Of a DNA stretch of 64,000 bases, positions 1-9,036 are shown in pieces; positions within the stretch are counted from its first letter, which is position 1, and every line of letters starts with the position of its first letter. Under the pieces are notes generated by a model, which searched no databases, was not told the DNA's origin, and saw only the letters and a list, made by a program, of their open reading frames with translations. The DNA is from Rossellomorea sp. AcN35-11 (GTDB lineage: Bacteria > Bacillota > Bacilli > Bacillales > Bacillaceae_B): NCBI GenBank assembly GCA_030388825.1, contig CP128835.1, positions 2,784,001 to 2,848,000 of the forward strand. The letters run 5' to 3'. A program made the position numbers and the translations under genes.

Positions 1-597
1 AGACAAAAACTAGCAGTGTATTTAGAAGGCAAAGAGAATGAAGCATTATGGGGAACCATGTCCCTCTACATGTTACTTAAAGAAGAATCAATACCAGAAC
101 ATTTTCCATTGTACTCACAAATTTGCACCAGTAAAAATGGAAATATGACAGAGGGGGACCACCTTTTCCTTTCATTATCCCATCAAAATGACAGGAAGCG
201 TGCTCCTGAAAGGTTTCGTACCCTAACCGTATCAACCCATACAAAATTGGAAAAATGGAGCACCAAAGAAAAATATGACTCTTATAAAGAAAGACTTCAG
301 GAAATGATGGTTCGTTCCATAGAGACGGTCCTTCCTTCGATTAGGAATGGTATGGTGGAAGTGTATCCCGGGGCACCGAAAGCCTGGGAACGATTTACAG
401 GCCGGCCTGGAGGCATGGTCGGGGGATTTCCCCAAACCATCGACCATGCCCTATTTAATAGTCTTTCCCATAGGACTTCCTTGAAGAACATCTGGATGTG
501 CGGCGACTCTGTCTTTCCAGGTGCGGGAACCATAGGCGTATCGGTCAGTGCCTACCATGTATTTCATTCCATTACCGGAAGAACTTTGCCGGCTTAA
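1..597 (+). CDS. C-terminal part of a phytoene-desaturase-family FAD oxidoreductase (partial)
   Basis: The frame is open from the window edge, so only the last 198 residues are seen. The C-terminal end has the sequence GDSVFPGAGTIGVSVSAY, the FAD-contacting motif typical of CrtI/CrtN/CrtP-type carotenoid desaturases and related flavin oxidoreductases; a GGFPQTIDHALF stretch precedes it. In this family the protein binds FAD through an N-terminal Rossmann fold, which lies outside the window, and dehydrogenates or oxidises a carotenoid backbone at the membrane. No other carotenoid gene is visible here; the next gene is a GNAT 47 bases on. Substrate (diapophytoene, diaponeurosporene or other) cannot be told from this fragment. 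Confidence 0.75.
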   Translation, partial: RQKLAVYLEGKENEALWGTMSLYMLLKEESIPEHFPLYSQICTSKNGNMTEGDHLFLSLSHQNDRKRAPERFRTLTVSTHTKLEKWSTKEKYDSYKERLQEMMVRSIETVLPSIRNGMVEVYPGAPKAWERFTGRPGGMVGGFPQTIDHALFNSLSHRTSLKNIWMCGDSVFPGAGTIGVSVSAYHVFHSITGRTLPA

Positions 598-644
598 GCA
601 GGTTTTTCAGCGGTGCAGGTCGAATGAAGAAATGGGGTGATGAA

Positions 645-1502
645 ATGTTTAAACTGACAAAGTATGGGAACGCAGCCACTTTTAAAGAGAGGGTCTATAC
701 GCTGCTCATGGAAAATGAAGCAGCCAATAACCTGCCACTTGGATTATTGAACAGTATGATATTGAGTGATAACTACAAAGATCCATTGCTTTTGTTAGTG
801 GAAGATGAGAGTCACTCGGTGGTGGGATCATTTATTATGACGCCTCCTCATTATCTTGTCAGTACACTTAAGGTGGGAAAAGAGGATATTCAGGGAATTG
901 TCGAACAGCTTCAAGGTTTTTGTGAAGCGAATGGAGTAACGTTTCCCGGTTTTGTTGCAGAAAAAGAAACTGCACTTCATTTAACACATGCATGGTGTCA
1001 TGTTACCGGAGATCGTTTTGAGGTAAAGATGAATCAGCGTGTCTATCAATTAAATGAAGTGAATGATATTCCAATGAGTGAAGGTGAAATGGTGCCGGTA
1101 CAGAAGGGGCATGAACAAATCCTTGCCCGGTGGATCTATGGGTTTGTCAAGGATACCGAAGTTCTTCCCATGAGTTATGATGAGGCCTTGGAGAGGGCGG
1201 GGGATATGATTGAAAATGAATCCTATGTGTATTTTTGGCAAGTGAATGGAGAACCGGTCTCCATGGCAAGGGGAGGAAGAAGAACGGAAAATGGCATAAC
1301 GGTAAACTTTGTATACACCCCCCTAAATCAAAGGAAAAAGGGGTATGCTTCTTCTGTCGTAGCGGAATTGAGCCGGTTATTACTCAAGGATTATTCTTTC
1401 TGCACCCTCTATACGGACCTTGATAATCCTACTTCCAACAAGATCTATAAAGAAATCGGTTACAAGCCGGTTTGTGATTCCTTGATGATATCGATTGCAT
1501 GA
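645..1502 (+). CDS. GNAT-family N-acetyltransferase
   Basis: 285 residues. The C-terminal third carries the GNAT fold signature: the beta4 strand (ITVNFVYTPLNQR), the acetyl-CoA pyrophosphate loop RKKGYASSVVAEL, and the closing NPTSNKIYKEIGYKPV strand-helix. The N-terminal half is a poorly conserved substrate domain, as in two-lobed Bacillus GNATs. I chose the ATG at 645 because a GGGGTGAT sequence lies just upstream; an in-frame ATG at 624 lacks a good ribosome site, and the open frame extending back to 498 overlaps the preceding gene. The acyl acceptor is unknown. Confidence 0.75.
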   Translation: MFKLTKYGNAATFKERVYTLLMENEAANNLPLGLLNSMILSDNYKDPLLLLVEDESHSVVGSFIMTPPHYLVSTLKVGKEDIQGIVEQLQGFCEANGVTFPGFVAEKETALHLTHAWCHVTGDRFEVKMNQRVYQLNEVNDIPMSEGEMVPVQKGHEQILARWIYGFVKDTEVLPMSYDEALERAGDMIENESYVYFWQVNGEPVSMARGGRRTENGITVNFVYTPLNQRKKGYASSVVAELSRLLLKDYSFCTLYTDLDNPTSNKIYKEIGYKPVCDSLMISIA

Positions 1503-1542
1503 ACCGCTTCATGAAACAGTGAATAATATTTTATATAAACAG

Positions 1543-1574
1543 TTGACATTGGAGATGAAAGGGATTAGTATAAT
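1543..1574 (+). promoter_or_regulatory. Candidate sigma-A promoter of the trp operon
   Basis: A perfect -35 (TTGACA, 1543-1548) and a perfect -10 (TATAAT, 1569-1574) precede the first T-box leader, but they are 20 bases apart, longer than the usual 17. Position and hexamers fit a trp promoter; the long spacer suggests either a weak promoter or that only one of the hexamers is used. Confidence 0.5.
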
Positions 1575-1589
1575 AGACAATTAATTAAA

Positions 1590-1875
1590 TGAGCGAACGG
1601 CTTTGACGAAGAGGAGTACCTTTGATCGACACTAAAGAGAGCTGGTGGTTGGTGCGAACCAGTGTGAACGATCTTAGGGAATGGACTTCCGAGCTTCCAA
1701 ACCGAAATCATGGAGAGTAGGCTTTGGCGAATGTCTTATCGTTACAAAAGACGCGTATTCAAGCTATAGCTTCGATACGATTGAGTGGACTGTTTAGGCA
1801 GTCAACAAAGGTGGCACCACGGGTATCTCGTCCTTTACATGATGTAAATGGATTTGAGATGCTCTTTTTTTTATA
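1590..1875 (+). promoter_or_regulatory. T-box leader 1 (tRNA-Trp) of the trp operon
   Basis: T-box riboswitch that reads uncharged tRNA and antiterminates transcription. Visible parts in order: a GAGGAGTAC (AGTA-type) element at 1611-1619, a specifier region GAATGGACTT with the Trp codon TGG at 1682-1684, the T-box sequence AAAGGTGGCACCACGGG at 1807-1823, and a terminator hairpin ending in a T-run at 1865-1872. The antiterminator bulge TGGC is complementary to a tRNA end with discriminator G, as expected for tRNA-Trp. It is followed at once by a second complete leader. Confidence 0.9.
1822..1873 (+). terminator. Intrinsic terminator of T-box leader 1
   Basis: ATCTC pairs with GAGAT around an inner TTTACAT/ATGTAAA stem, followed by a run of Ts. 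It competes with the antiterminator that includes the T-box sequence. Confidence 0.8.
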
Positions 1876-1892
1876 ACTAAATACTGATAAAT

Positions 1893-2172
1893 CGTAGAGT
1901 AAGAGGAGTACATTCAAGTGATGCATGACAGAGAGCCGGGGATGGTGAGACCTTGGCATGATAGCTTGTCTGGAATGGACTTATGAGAGACGGTCTGAAT
2001 AACAGTAGGGCTGTACGGAATTCCGCCGTTAAAGGGATAGAGTATCGGGTGAAAACGCCCCGTACTTGAAACAAGAGGGGATGTCGTTTGTGCATCCCAA
2101 CAAGAGGTGGCACCGCGGTCAGCATCGTCCTCTATGAACAGGTTTTTCTGTTCATAGGGGACTTTTTTTTAT
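1893..2172 (+). promoter_or_regulatory. T-box leader 2 (tRNA-Trp) of the trp operon
   Basis: Second full T-box element in series with the first. It has GAGGAGTAC at 1903-1911, a specifier context GGAATGGACTT with TGG at 1976-1978 (the same GAATGGACTT string as leader 1), the T-box sequence AGAGGTGGCACCGCGG at about 2103-2118, and its own terminator. The bulge TGGC again matches a tRNA-Trp end. trpE begins about 40 bases after the terminator. Two elements in series require two antitermination events and should sharpen the response to uncharged tRNA-Trp. Confidence 0.9.
2129..2170 (+). terminator. Intrinsic terminator of T-box leader 2
   Basis: Strong hairpin: CCTCTATGAACAG pairs with CTGTTCATAGGGG, then an 8-T run. 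The alternative antiterminator uses the T-box bases just upstream. Confidence 0.85.
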
Positions 2173-2210
2173 TTTTTTATTGTAAATAGTAAACTGGAGG
2201 ATTGGACACG

Positions 2211-3605
2211 ATGAATCAGCTAGCAGTGAATTATGTAGTGAAAGAATTAAACGGAGATATCTTTACACCCATATCCCTTTTTCAATCATTAAAGGGTAAA
2301 AAGAAATTTTTATTGGAAAGTTCATTGAAGCATGAACAATCCGGGAGGTATTCCTTTGTGGGAAGTGATCCATTTCTTGAATGCAGAGCGTATGGAAATA
2401 CCGTTCATTTACAAAAAAACTCGACAACTGAAAGAGAAATAATAGAGGGAGATCCCATTGAAATCATACAGGGACTTATTCCTTACCACGATTTGAAGGA
2501 TGTCCCGTTCCCTTTTGCCGGTGGGGGAATCGGGTATCTTGGTTATGACGTGATCAGGCTATATGAGGAAATCGGGATAACCCCACAGGACGAATTGGGG
2601 ATGCCGGATATACATTTAATGTTTTATGAGAAAGTCATCGTTTTCGATCATCTTGAGCACAAAGTCTTTATTGTCGCCATGAATGATTGGACAGAAGAAA
2701 CGAAGGAATGCCTTGATGGAAAGGTACTAGAAGTGGAAAAGGAGCTTTCCAGTGTGTACTTAGAAAGTCATAAAGAAAAACTCAGTCGGCTTTCATTTCA
2801 TTCTCAAACGTCGAAAAGTGAATTCATGAAGAAAGTAGAGACAGCAAAAAAATCGATCCGGGAAGGAGAGATATTCCAGGTCGTACTGTCCCAGCGACTG
2901 CAGGCCGCCTTTTCTGATGATCCCTTCTTATTTTACAGGTCTTTAAGAAAATCAAATCCATCACCCTATATGTTCTTTATCGATTTCGAAGAGTACGTCG
3001 TGTTGGGTGCATCACCCGAAAGCCTGTTGAAAATTCAGGGGAGGGAGATCACGACAAACCCTATCGCCGGAACACGGCCTAGAGGGAAAACACAACAAGA
3101 AGATGTGGAGCTTGAGAGGGAATTACTTACAGACGAGAAAGAGATTGCTGAACACCGGATGCTGGTGGACCTGGGGAGGAATGACTTAGGCAGGGTATGT
3201 GAGATCGGCTCCATTTCCCTTTCCAAATATTTAACGATAGAAAGATATAAATATGTTATGCACATCGTTTCAGAGGTAAAAGGCGTATTGAAAGAGGATG
3301 TTACCCCACTTGAGGCATTAACAAGCTGTCTGCCGGCAGGTACTGTCAGCGGGGCGCCGAAGATCAGGGCGATGCAAATCATCAATGAGTTGGAAATCAG
3401 AAAGCGGGGAGTATACTCGGGAGCCGTCGGCTATATCGGGGTGAATGGGAATCTGGATTTTGCCCTTGCAATCCGGACGATGGTCCTTAAAGATAAAACA
3501 GCATATGTTCAAGCAGGTGCCGGAATTGTTTATGATTCAGATCCAGCCAGCGAGTATGAGGAAACGATGAATAAAGCAAAATCATTACTGGAGGTGACGG
3601 GATGA
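2211..3605 (+). CDS. trpE: Anthranilate synthase component I
   Basis: 464 residues, normal length. With TrpG it converts chorismate and glutamine-derived ammonia to anthranilate, the first committed step of tryptophan synthesis. An N-terminal anthranilate-synthase domain contains LLESS near residue 40 (the tryptophan feedback-site element). The C-terminal chorismate-binding domain contains NPSPYMFFIDF, GASPESLLK, NPIAGTRPRG, DLGRNDLGRVCE and PAGTVSGAPKIRAMQII. The start is the ATG at 2211, ten bases after ACTGGAGG; the in-frame TTG at 2202 is too close to that site. It overlaps trpG by 4 bases (ATGA), implying translational coupling. Controlled by the two upstream T-boxes. Confidence 0.97.
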   Translation: MNQLAVNYVVKELNGDIFTPISLFQSLKGKKKFLLESSLKHEQSGRYSFVGSDPFLECRAYGNTVHLQKNSTTEREIIEGDPIEIIQGLIPYHDLKDVPFPFAGGGIGYLGYDVIRLYEEIGITPQDELGMPDIHLMFYEKVIVFDHLEHKVFIVAMNDWTEETKECLDGKVLEVEKELSSVYLESHKEKLSRLSFHSQTSKSEFMKKVETAKKSIREGEIFQVVLSQRLQAAFSDDPFLFYRSLRKSNPSPYMFFIDFEEYVVLGASPESLLKIQGREITTNPIAGTRPRGKTQQEDVELERELLTDEKEIAEHRMLVDLGRNDLGRVCEIGSISLSKYLTIERYKYVMHIVSEVKGVLKEDVTPLEALTSCLPAGTVSGAPKIRAMQIINELEIRKRGVYSGAVGYIGVNGNLDFALAIRTMVLKDKTAYVQAGAGIVYDSDPASEYEETMNKAKSLLEVTG

Positions 3606-4213
3606 TTCTTCTTATCGATAACTATGATTCCTTTACGTATAACCTGTATCAATATATTGAAGAACTTGGTGAAGACGTCCTCGTGAAACGAAATGATGAA
3701 ATTACTTTGGAAGAGATCAAGAAATTGAACCCGTCGGGGATCATTTTATCTCCAGGTCCGGGGAAGCCGGAAAATTCGGGGGTCTGTATCCCGATTATAC
3801 AGAATCTTCACGCTAGTGTGCCGATTCTCGGGGTATGTTTGGGTCATCAGGCAATTGGAACGGTATTCGGTGCAACAATCGAAATAGCCGGCAAAGTCAT
3901 GCATGGTAAAACTTCCCTGATCAAACACAGTGGAGGAGGATTATTCGATTATCTGCCTCAGCCTTTGGAGGTCATGAGATATCACTCCCTGGTGATTAAG
4001 AAAGGGACGCTGCCTCCACCTTTAGAGACTGTGGCCATGGCCATGGATGATGGAGAAATCATGGCGATCAAGCATATGAAGCATCCATTATTCGGGGTCC
4101 AGTTCCACCCGGAATCCATCGGGACGAAGACAGGGAAGAAAATCATTCAGAACTTTATAAATGAGATGAGAAAGGAGAATAACCGTGAAACCATATCTAC
4201 AAAAGCTATCTAG
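3602..4213 (+). CDS. trpG: Anthranilate synthase component II (glutamine amidotransferase)
   Basis: 203 residues; class I glutamine amidotransferase that supplies ammonia to TrpE. The nucleophile Cys is in GVCLGHQAIG, and the His/Glu of the triad are in VQFHPESIGT. The oxyanion-hole motif SPGPGKPE is present. In B. subtilis the equivalent subunit is the dual-purpose PabA in the folate operon; here a copy sits inside the trp operon, so TrpE has a dedicated partner. It starts inside the trpE stop codon and its last 29 bases overlap trpD. Confidence 0.96.
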   Translation: MILLIDNYDSFTYNLYQYIEELGEDVLVKRNDEITLEEIKKLNPSGIILSPGPGKPENSGVCIPIIQNLHASVPILGVCLGHQAIGTVFGATIEIAGKVMHGKTSLIKHSGGGLFDYLPQPLEVMRYHSLVIKKGTLPPPLETVAMAMDDGEIMAIKHMKHPLFGVQFHPESIGTKTGKKIIQNFINEMRKENNRETISTKAI

Positions 4214-5210
4214 CGGTCATTCCTTAGAAAGAGATGAGATGAGAAGAGCAGTTCAGGAAGTCTTCCTTGAAGAGACGACAGAGAGTCAGATTGCCTGTTT
4301 CCTAACCCTTCTGAAAATGAAAGGGGAAACGGTTGATGAAATGACGGCTCTCGTGGAAGTATTGAGGGAGAAAGCAATGCCGGTTATGAGCACCATGCCG
4401 GATGTAATGGATAACTGCGGCACAGGAGGGGATGGATCTCAGAGCTTTAATATCAGTACAACAAGCGCATTTGTCCTTGCCGGCGCAGGAGTAAAGGTAG
4501 CGAAACATGGGAACAGAAGTATATCAAGTAAAACAGGAAGTGCGGATGTATTGGAACATTTAGGGATCTCCCTCGATTTCCAGTCCCATGAAATTGAAAA
4601 GCTGCTGAATGAATCCAATATAGCCTTTTTATATGCTCCATTCGTTCATTCAGGATTGAAAAGGGTGATGAACATAAGAAAGGAAATGAAGATTCCAACT
4701 ATCTTTAATTTGATTGGCCCCCTGACCAATCCGGTCCACCTGGAGACGCAGCTGGTGGGGGTTTACAGAAGAGATAAATTGGAAACGGTGGCCAGAGTAT
4801 TACATGAATTGGGCAGAAAGCGCGCGATTGTACTGAACGGGGCCGATTACATGGATGAAGCCTCTTTAGCCGGGGCAAATCACCTTGTTCTCCTTGAGAA
4901 TGGTGAACTGACTTCACTCACTCTGACAGGAGAAGATGTAGGACTACCACATTATTCAATGGATGAGATTAGAGGCGGGGATGCCAGAGAGAATGCCAGA
5001 ATTCTACAGGAAGTATTAGAAGGAAAACCTGGGGCCTATACCGATACAGTCCTCCTCAATGCAGGAATTGCCCTCTATGCACATGGGAAAGCCTCCACCT
5101 TTACAGAAGGTGTGAAGCTTGCAAGAGAAAGCATCGAAAGCGGCCGGGCCAATGAAACCTATCAATCCGTGGTTCATTTCAGCCGACAACGAAGAAAGCA
5201 GGTGATTTAA
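4185..5210 (+). CDS. trpD: Anthranilate phosphoribosyltransferase
   Basis: 341 residues. Transfers phosphoribose from PRPP to anthranilate. The glycine-rich PRPP/anthranilate site DNCGTGGDGSQSFNIST lies near residues 75-91, followed by KHGNRSISSKTGSADVLE and NLIGPLTNP, all hallmarks of the TrpD family. The start is GTG at 4185 with AAAGGAG at 4171-4177, inside the 3' end of trpG. The stop at 5208-5210 abuts the TTG start of trpC, so spacing is tight through the operon. Confidence 0.96.
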   Translation: MKPYLQKLSSGHSLERDEMRRAVQEVFLEETTESQIACFLTLLKMKGETVDEMTALVEVLREKAMPVMSTMPDVMDNCGTGGDGSQSFNISTTSAFVLAGAGVKVAKHGNRSISSKTGSADVLEHLGISLDFQSHEIEKLLNESNIAFLYAPFVHSGLKRVMNIRKEMKIPTIFNLIGPLTNPVHLETQLVGVYRRDKLETVARVLHELGRKRAIVLNGADYMDEASLAGANHLVLLENGELTSLTLTGEDVGLPHYSMDEIRGGDARENARILQEVLEGKPGAYTDTVLLNAGIALYAHGKASTFTEGVKLARESIESGRANETYQSVVHFSRQRRKQVI

Positions 5211-5999
5211 TTGTCTACCATTCTGGAAACGATCATTGAAGTGAAGAAAAAGGAAGTGACACAGTTAAAGAATGAAGGATATGCATCCTACCAACATGGA
5301 AGTGTACCACCTCCATCATTATTCCAAACCCTGAAGGCGGCATCAAGACTGCAGGTCATTGCCGAAATAAAGCGGGCATCTCCATCAAAAGGAGATATAC
5401 GAACAGAAGTGGATCCTGTTGTTCAGGCAAGGAAATATGAAGAAGCCGGAGCCTGTGCCATTTCAGTGTTGACCGATTCTCAATTCTTTAAAGGGAGCAT
5501 GGAAGATCTGGCAAATGTTCGCAGAGCCGTCAGTCTCCCTATTCTGTGTAAAGACTTTATCATTGATGAAATACAGATCGACCGTGCAAAGGACGCCGGG
5601 GCAAATGTCATCCTTTTGATCGTAGCGGCTTTAGAGAATGAAAGACTGCGAGAATTATATTCATATGTTGCAACATGTGATCTGGAAGTGTTAGTGGAGG
5701 TTCATCATGCAGAAGAAATGAAGGCAGCGATTGAGTTGGGTGCAAACATGATTGGTGTGAATAACCGTAACCTCAAGACCTTCGAAGTAGATCTTAACGC
5801 CACTGAAGAACTCGGAACAATGATCAAGGGGAAGGATGTCGTCTTCATCAGTGAGAGTGGCATAAGGAATGAGGATGATTGCACAAGGGCAGGAAATGCA
5901 GGAGCTAACGGTGTTCTAGTGGGTGAAACCTTAATGAGAAGTCACGATCCAGCTGCTAAACTGAAGTCTCTTCAAGTAAGTAAAGGTGTGGCGAAATGA
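5211..5999 (+). CDS. trpC: Indole-3-glycerol-phosphate synthase
   Basis: 262 residues, a TIM barrel that closes the pyrrole ring of 1-(2-carboxyphenylamino)-deoxyribulose phosphate. Motifs: VIAEIKRASPSKGDI (catalytic Lys), PILCKDFIIDEIQI, GVNNRNLKTFEVD, FISESGI and GVLVGETLM. It begins with TTG directly after the trpD stop, using GCAGGTGAT as ribosome site, and its stop overlaps the trpF ATG by 4 bases. Monofunctional, not fused to TrpF as in enterics. Confidence 0.96.
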   Translation: MSTILETIIEVKKKEVTQLKNEGYASYQHGSVPPPSLFQTLKAASRLQVIAEIKRASPSKGDIRTEVDPVVQARKYEEAGACAISVLTDSQFFKGSMEDLANVRRAVSLPILCKDFIIDEIQIDRAKDAGANVILLIVAALENERLRELYSYVATCDLEVLVEVHHAEEMKAAIELGANMIGVNNRNLKTFEVDLNATEELGTMIKGKDVVFISESGIRNEDDCTRAGNAGANGVLVGETLMRSHDPAAKLKSLQVSKGVAK

Positions 6000-6601
6000 C
6001 AAAAGTGAAAATATGTGGAATCAGAAACGAAATGGAAGCTCGCTGGGCACTTGAAGCCGGCGCTGATGCACTGGGGTTTGTGTTCGCAGAAAGTAAAAGG
6101 AAAATTGATGTAGAATCTGCAGCGCATATATGTGCTGGACTCCCATCTGAAGTGATGAAAATAGGCGTGTTTGTAAATGAAACGAAAGAAATCCTCGAAG
6201 AAATCTATAGGGACGTGAATCTGGATTATGTTCAGCTCCATGGAGATGAATCGGCAGATTTTTGTCATGATCTCGGTCTTCCCTATATCAAAGCGATTGG
6301 AGTAAAGGAAAAAGAAGATTTAGTGGGAGTTGGACACTTTGGTGGTGGATTGATTCTGTTGGATAGTGGAAATGGACCATACCGGGGAGGCAATGGAACG
6401 ACGTTCGACTGGAGTTATGCCGATGCTTCGACCTACCATCAACAGATGATCCTTGCAGGAGGGCTTACAGCGGAGAATGTCAGGGAAGCCATTACGAAGG
6501 TCCGCCCCTATATGGTCGATGTTTCAAGCGGAGTAGAGACGGAGGGAAGAAAGGATCGGAAAAAGATTCAATCTTTCATCCGGGAAGCGAAGAGTTTGTA
6601 A
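5996..6601 (+). CDS. trpF: Phosphoribosylanthranilate isomerase
   Basis: 201 residues, TIM barrel catalysing the Amadori rearrangement of phosphoribosylanthranilate. The N-terminal KVKICGIRN contains the catalytic Cys; the catalytic Asp lies in LLDSGNGPYRGGNGTTFDW; AGGLTAENV and VDVSSGVETEGRKD are the phosphate-binding C-terminal motifs. It is translationally coupled to trpC by an ATGA overlap; a 31-base gap follows before trpB. Confidence 0.95.
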   Translation: MTKVKICGIRNEMEARWALEAGADALGFVFAESKRKIDVESAAHICAGLPSEVMKIGVFVNETKEILEEIYRDVNLDYVQLHGDESADFCHDLGLPYIKAIGVKEKEDLVGVGHFGGGLILLDSGNGPYRGGNGTTFDWSYADASTYHQQMILAGGLTAENVREAITKVRPYMVDVSSGVETEGRKDRKKIQSFIREAKSL

Positions 6602-6632
6602 GGTCTTAATTGAACTGAATGGAGGAATGTAA

Positions 6633-7837
6633 ATGATTTACGCACAACCAGATCAAAAAGGGTTATTTGGACAATTTGGAGGAAGGTTCGTCCCCGAATC
6701 CTTGATGAAGGCCGTTCAGGAATTGGAAACGGCTTATGATGAAGCGGTACAGGACCAAGAATTCCAAGAGAAGTTTCAAAACTATTTAAAAGATTATGTG
6801 GGAAGGGAAAATCCACTCTACCTGGCTGAAAATCTAAGCAGACAGGTGGGAGGAGCAAAAATCTATTTAAAGCGTGAAGATCTAAATCATACGGGAGCCC
6901 ACAAGATAAACAATACAATCGGCCAGGCACTCCTGGCAGAACGCATGGGTAAAAGAAAAATCGTCGCTGAAACAGGAGCTGGACAGCACGGTGTCGCCAC
7001 CGCTACCGTATGCGCACTTTTAAACCTTGATTGCGTCATTTTCATGGGGGAGGAAGATATCAAGAGACAGAAGTTAAATGTTTTTCGAATGGAACTTCTA
7101 GGTGCGAAAGTCGTAAGTGTGACACAGGGAAGCGCCACATTAAAAGACGCAGTCAATGAAGCCTTGCGATATTGGGTGGCAAATGTCGAAGACACTCATT
7201 ATATCATGGGGTCCGTATTGGGGCCCCATCCGTTTCCCAAAGATGGTTCGGGATTTTCAAAGTGTCATAGGGAAAGAAACGAAGCGTCAATTTATTGAAA
7301 AGGAACAGCGTCTGCCAAAGGCCATTGTAGCCTGTGTTGGCGGTGGAAGTAACGCAATCGGCATGTTCCACCCTTTTTTAGAAGATAAAGAAGTGGATTT
7401 ATACGGTGTGGAAGCAGCAGGAAGCGGGGTTGAAACCGATCAACATGCAGCCACATTAACGAAAGGGTCTGTCGGTATCCTTCATGGAAGCATGATGTAT
7501 TTGCTGCAAAATGAGGAAGGGCAGATACAAGAAGCACATTCCATATCAGCAGGCCTCGATTACCCGGGAGTTGGACCGGAACACAGCTATTTAAAGGAGA
7601 TTGACAGAGTTCAATATACAGCTGTTTCTGACGTGCAGGCGCTGGCCTGCCTTTAAGCAATTATCCCAGACGGAGGGGATTATACCTGCACTGGAAAGTT
7701 CCCATGCCGTAGCGTATGCAGTGAAACTAGCGGCAACCATGGAGAGTGAAGAATCAGTGGTGATTTGTCTGTCCGGCAGAGGGGATAAAGATGTAGAGCA
7801 AGTAAAGGAGTTACTGGGAGGTAGTCAACATGGGTAA
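6633..7837 (+). pseudogene. trpB: Tryptophan synthase beta chain, interrupted by two +1 frame breaks
   Basis: PLP enzyme that joins indole and serine. The first frame has [18 protein letters not shown] (PLP lysine) and reads to [10 protein letters not shown], where it leaves frame near 7239-7242. Dropping one A of the AAA run restores [13 protein letters not shown] in the second frame. That frame carries [12 protein letters not shown] and [10 protein letters not shown], then breaks again near 7645-7648; removing one base there restores [20 protein letters not shown] in the third frame, which ends normally 8 bases inside trpA. The corrected product would be 400 residues, exactly the family length, with all motifs intact. 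Given the intact remaining operon, sequence error is more likely than a lost gene, but as written the product would be truncated at residue 221. Confidence 0.9.
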
Positions 7838-8621
7838 ATCATTTCTAGATAACAAGCTTCAAGGAGAAATGGAAACTGGAAATAAATTGTTCATCCCTTA
7901 TGTGATGGCTGGAGATGGAGGGATTGATTCCTTAATTTCAACTCTCAAAATGCTGGAAGATGCCGGTGCGACTGCGATTGAAGTGGGGATCCCTTTTTCA
8001 GATCCCGTAGCCGATGGGCCGATTATCCAGAAGGCAGGAAAACGTGCCCTGGAAAAAGGAACGTCACTTCAAAACGTTTTTAACCTGCTGAAGAAAAGGA
8101 GAGCAGAAATAGGGATTCCAATACTATTCATGACTTACGTAAATCCTGTTTATCAATATGGGGTAGAACGATTCTTTCAGGATTGTGCTGTTGCAGGGGT
8201 GGACGGTGTGATCATTCCTGACCTGCCACTTGAACATCATGATTTAGTGAAACAGCCGGCAAATGAAAATGAGATCGCCATCATACAATTGGCAACACTG
8301 ACGAGTCCAATAGAAAGAATCCGGAAGTTGGCTTCCGTGACAGAAGGGTTCCTTTATGCGGTTACAATCAACGGTATTACCGGAACGAGAGAAGGATTTG
8401 AAGACACCGTTTCAGATCACTTGAGCAGGCTGAAAGAAAACAGCCCCGTCCCGGTACTTGCGGGCTTCGGAATATCAACACCGGAACATGTGAAGAAAAT
8501 GAGTGCGAGCTGTGATGGCGTTGTCGTTGGAAGCAAAATCATCGAACTGATCCAGCTTGGGAAGTTAAATGCCATCAAAGAATTAATCGATGCAACAAAA
8601 TCTTCTGCGCTTCATTCGTGA
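7830..8621 (+). CDS. trpA: Tryptophan synthase alpha chain
   Basis: 263 residues, TIM barrel that cleaves indoleglycerol phosphate to indole, passed to TrpB. The catalytic Glu is in [19 protein letters not shown] and the catalytic Asp in [13 protein letters not shown]; phosphate-binding loops are [10 protein letters not shown] and [13 protein letters not shown]. The ATG follows GGGAGGTAGTC and overlaps the trpB frame by 8 bases. Last gene of the trp operon; no strong terminator is seen directly behind it. Confidence 0.96.
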   Translation: MGKSFLDNKLQGEMETGNKLFIPYVMAGDGGIDSLISTLKMLEDAGATAIEVGIPFSDPVADGPIIQKAGKRALEKGTSLQNVFNLLKKRRAEIGIPILFMTYVNPVYQYGVERFFQDCAVAGVDGVIIPDLPLEHHDLVKQPANENEIAIIQLATLTSPIERIRKLASVTEGFLYAVTINGITGTREGFEDTVSDHLSRLKENSPVPVLAGFGISTPEHVKKMSASCDGVVVGSKIIELIQLGKLNAIKELIDATKSSALHS

Positions 8622-8763
8622 AGATGGCAGAGATATTTGTAAAAGCTGGATTAACAGATTCTAAAGGAGTGTTAAAAAAAGGTAAATAGTCTTCTTTTTC
8701 TTCTGAAAGTCAGTATGATAAAGATGTAGTTGAACAAAGCATCATAACAGGAGGCTATTTAAA

Positions 8764-8901
8764 ATGAAAAAATGGTTATTAATGTTGATGACAGCTCTAT
8801 CAGTAGTGACATTTGCAGCCGGATGCAGCGGCGACTCCGAGGAAGACACAGGAACGGAAACGGAAGAAAACATGGAAGAAGAAAGCGGTACAGAGGAATA
8901 A
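8764..8901 (+). CDS. Small acidic lipoprotein (45 aa)
   Basis: Not a long frame but well supported: CAGGAGG at 8748-8754, ATG nine bases later, a lysine-containing signal peptide, a hydrophobic stretch and a lipobox TFAAGC at residues 17-22, then only about 24 mature residues that are mostly Glu, Asp, Thr and Gly. It would be exported and lipid-anchored on the outer face of the membrane. A terminator follows at once. Function unknown; not obviously part of tryptophan metabolism. Confidence 0.65.
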   Translation: MKKWLLMLMTALSVVTFAAGCSGDSEEDTGTETEENMEEESGTEE

Positions 8902-8908
8902 TCCATGA

Positions 8909-8937
8909 CAGTCAGCCCTTATGGGGCTGGCTTTTTC
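8909..8937 (+). terminator. Intrinsic terminator after the small lipoprotein
   Basis: GTCAGCCC pairs with GGGGCTGGC around a TTAT loop, then TTTTT. Confidence 0.85.
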
Positions 8938-9036
8938 ATTTATAGAACGGTACATAAAAGAATAAAAACCTTGTATATACCGACTATTTCTATTAATCTG
9001 ACAATACAAGACATATTCGATAGTGAGGTCAAAAGG

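Noticed and set aside
8905..9036. N-terminal extension of the S66 peptidase
   Set aside because: It would run through an intrinsic terminator; the ATG at 9037 has a proper ribosome site and matches family length.
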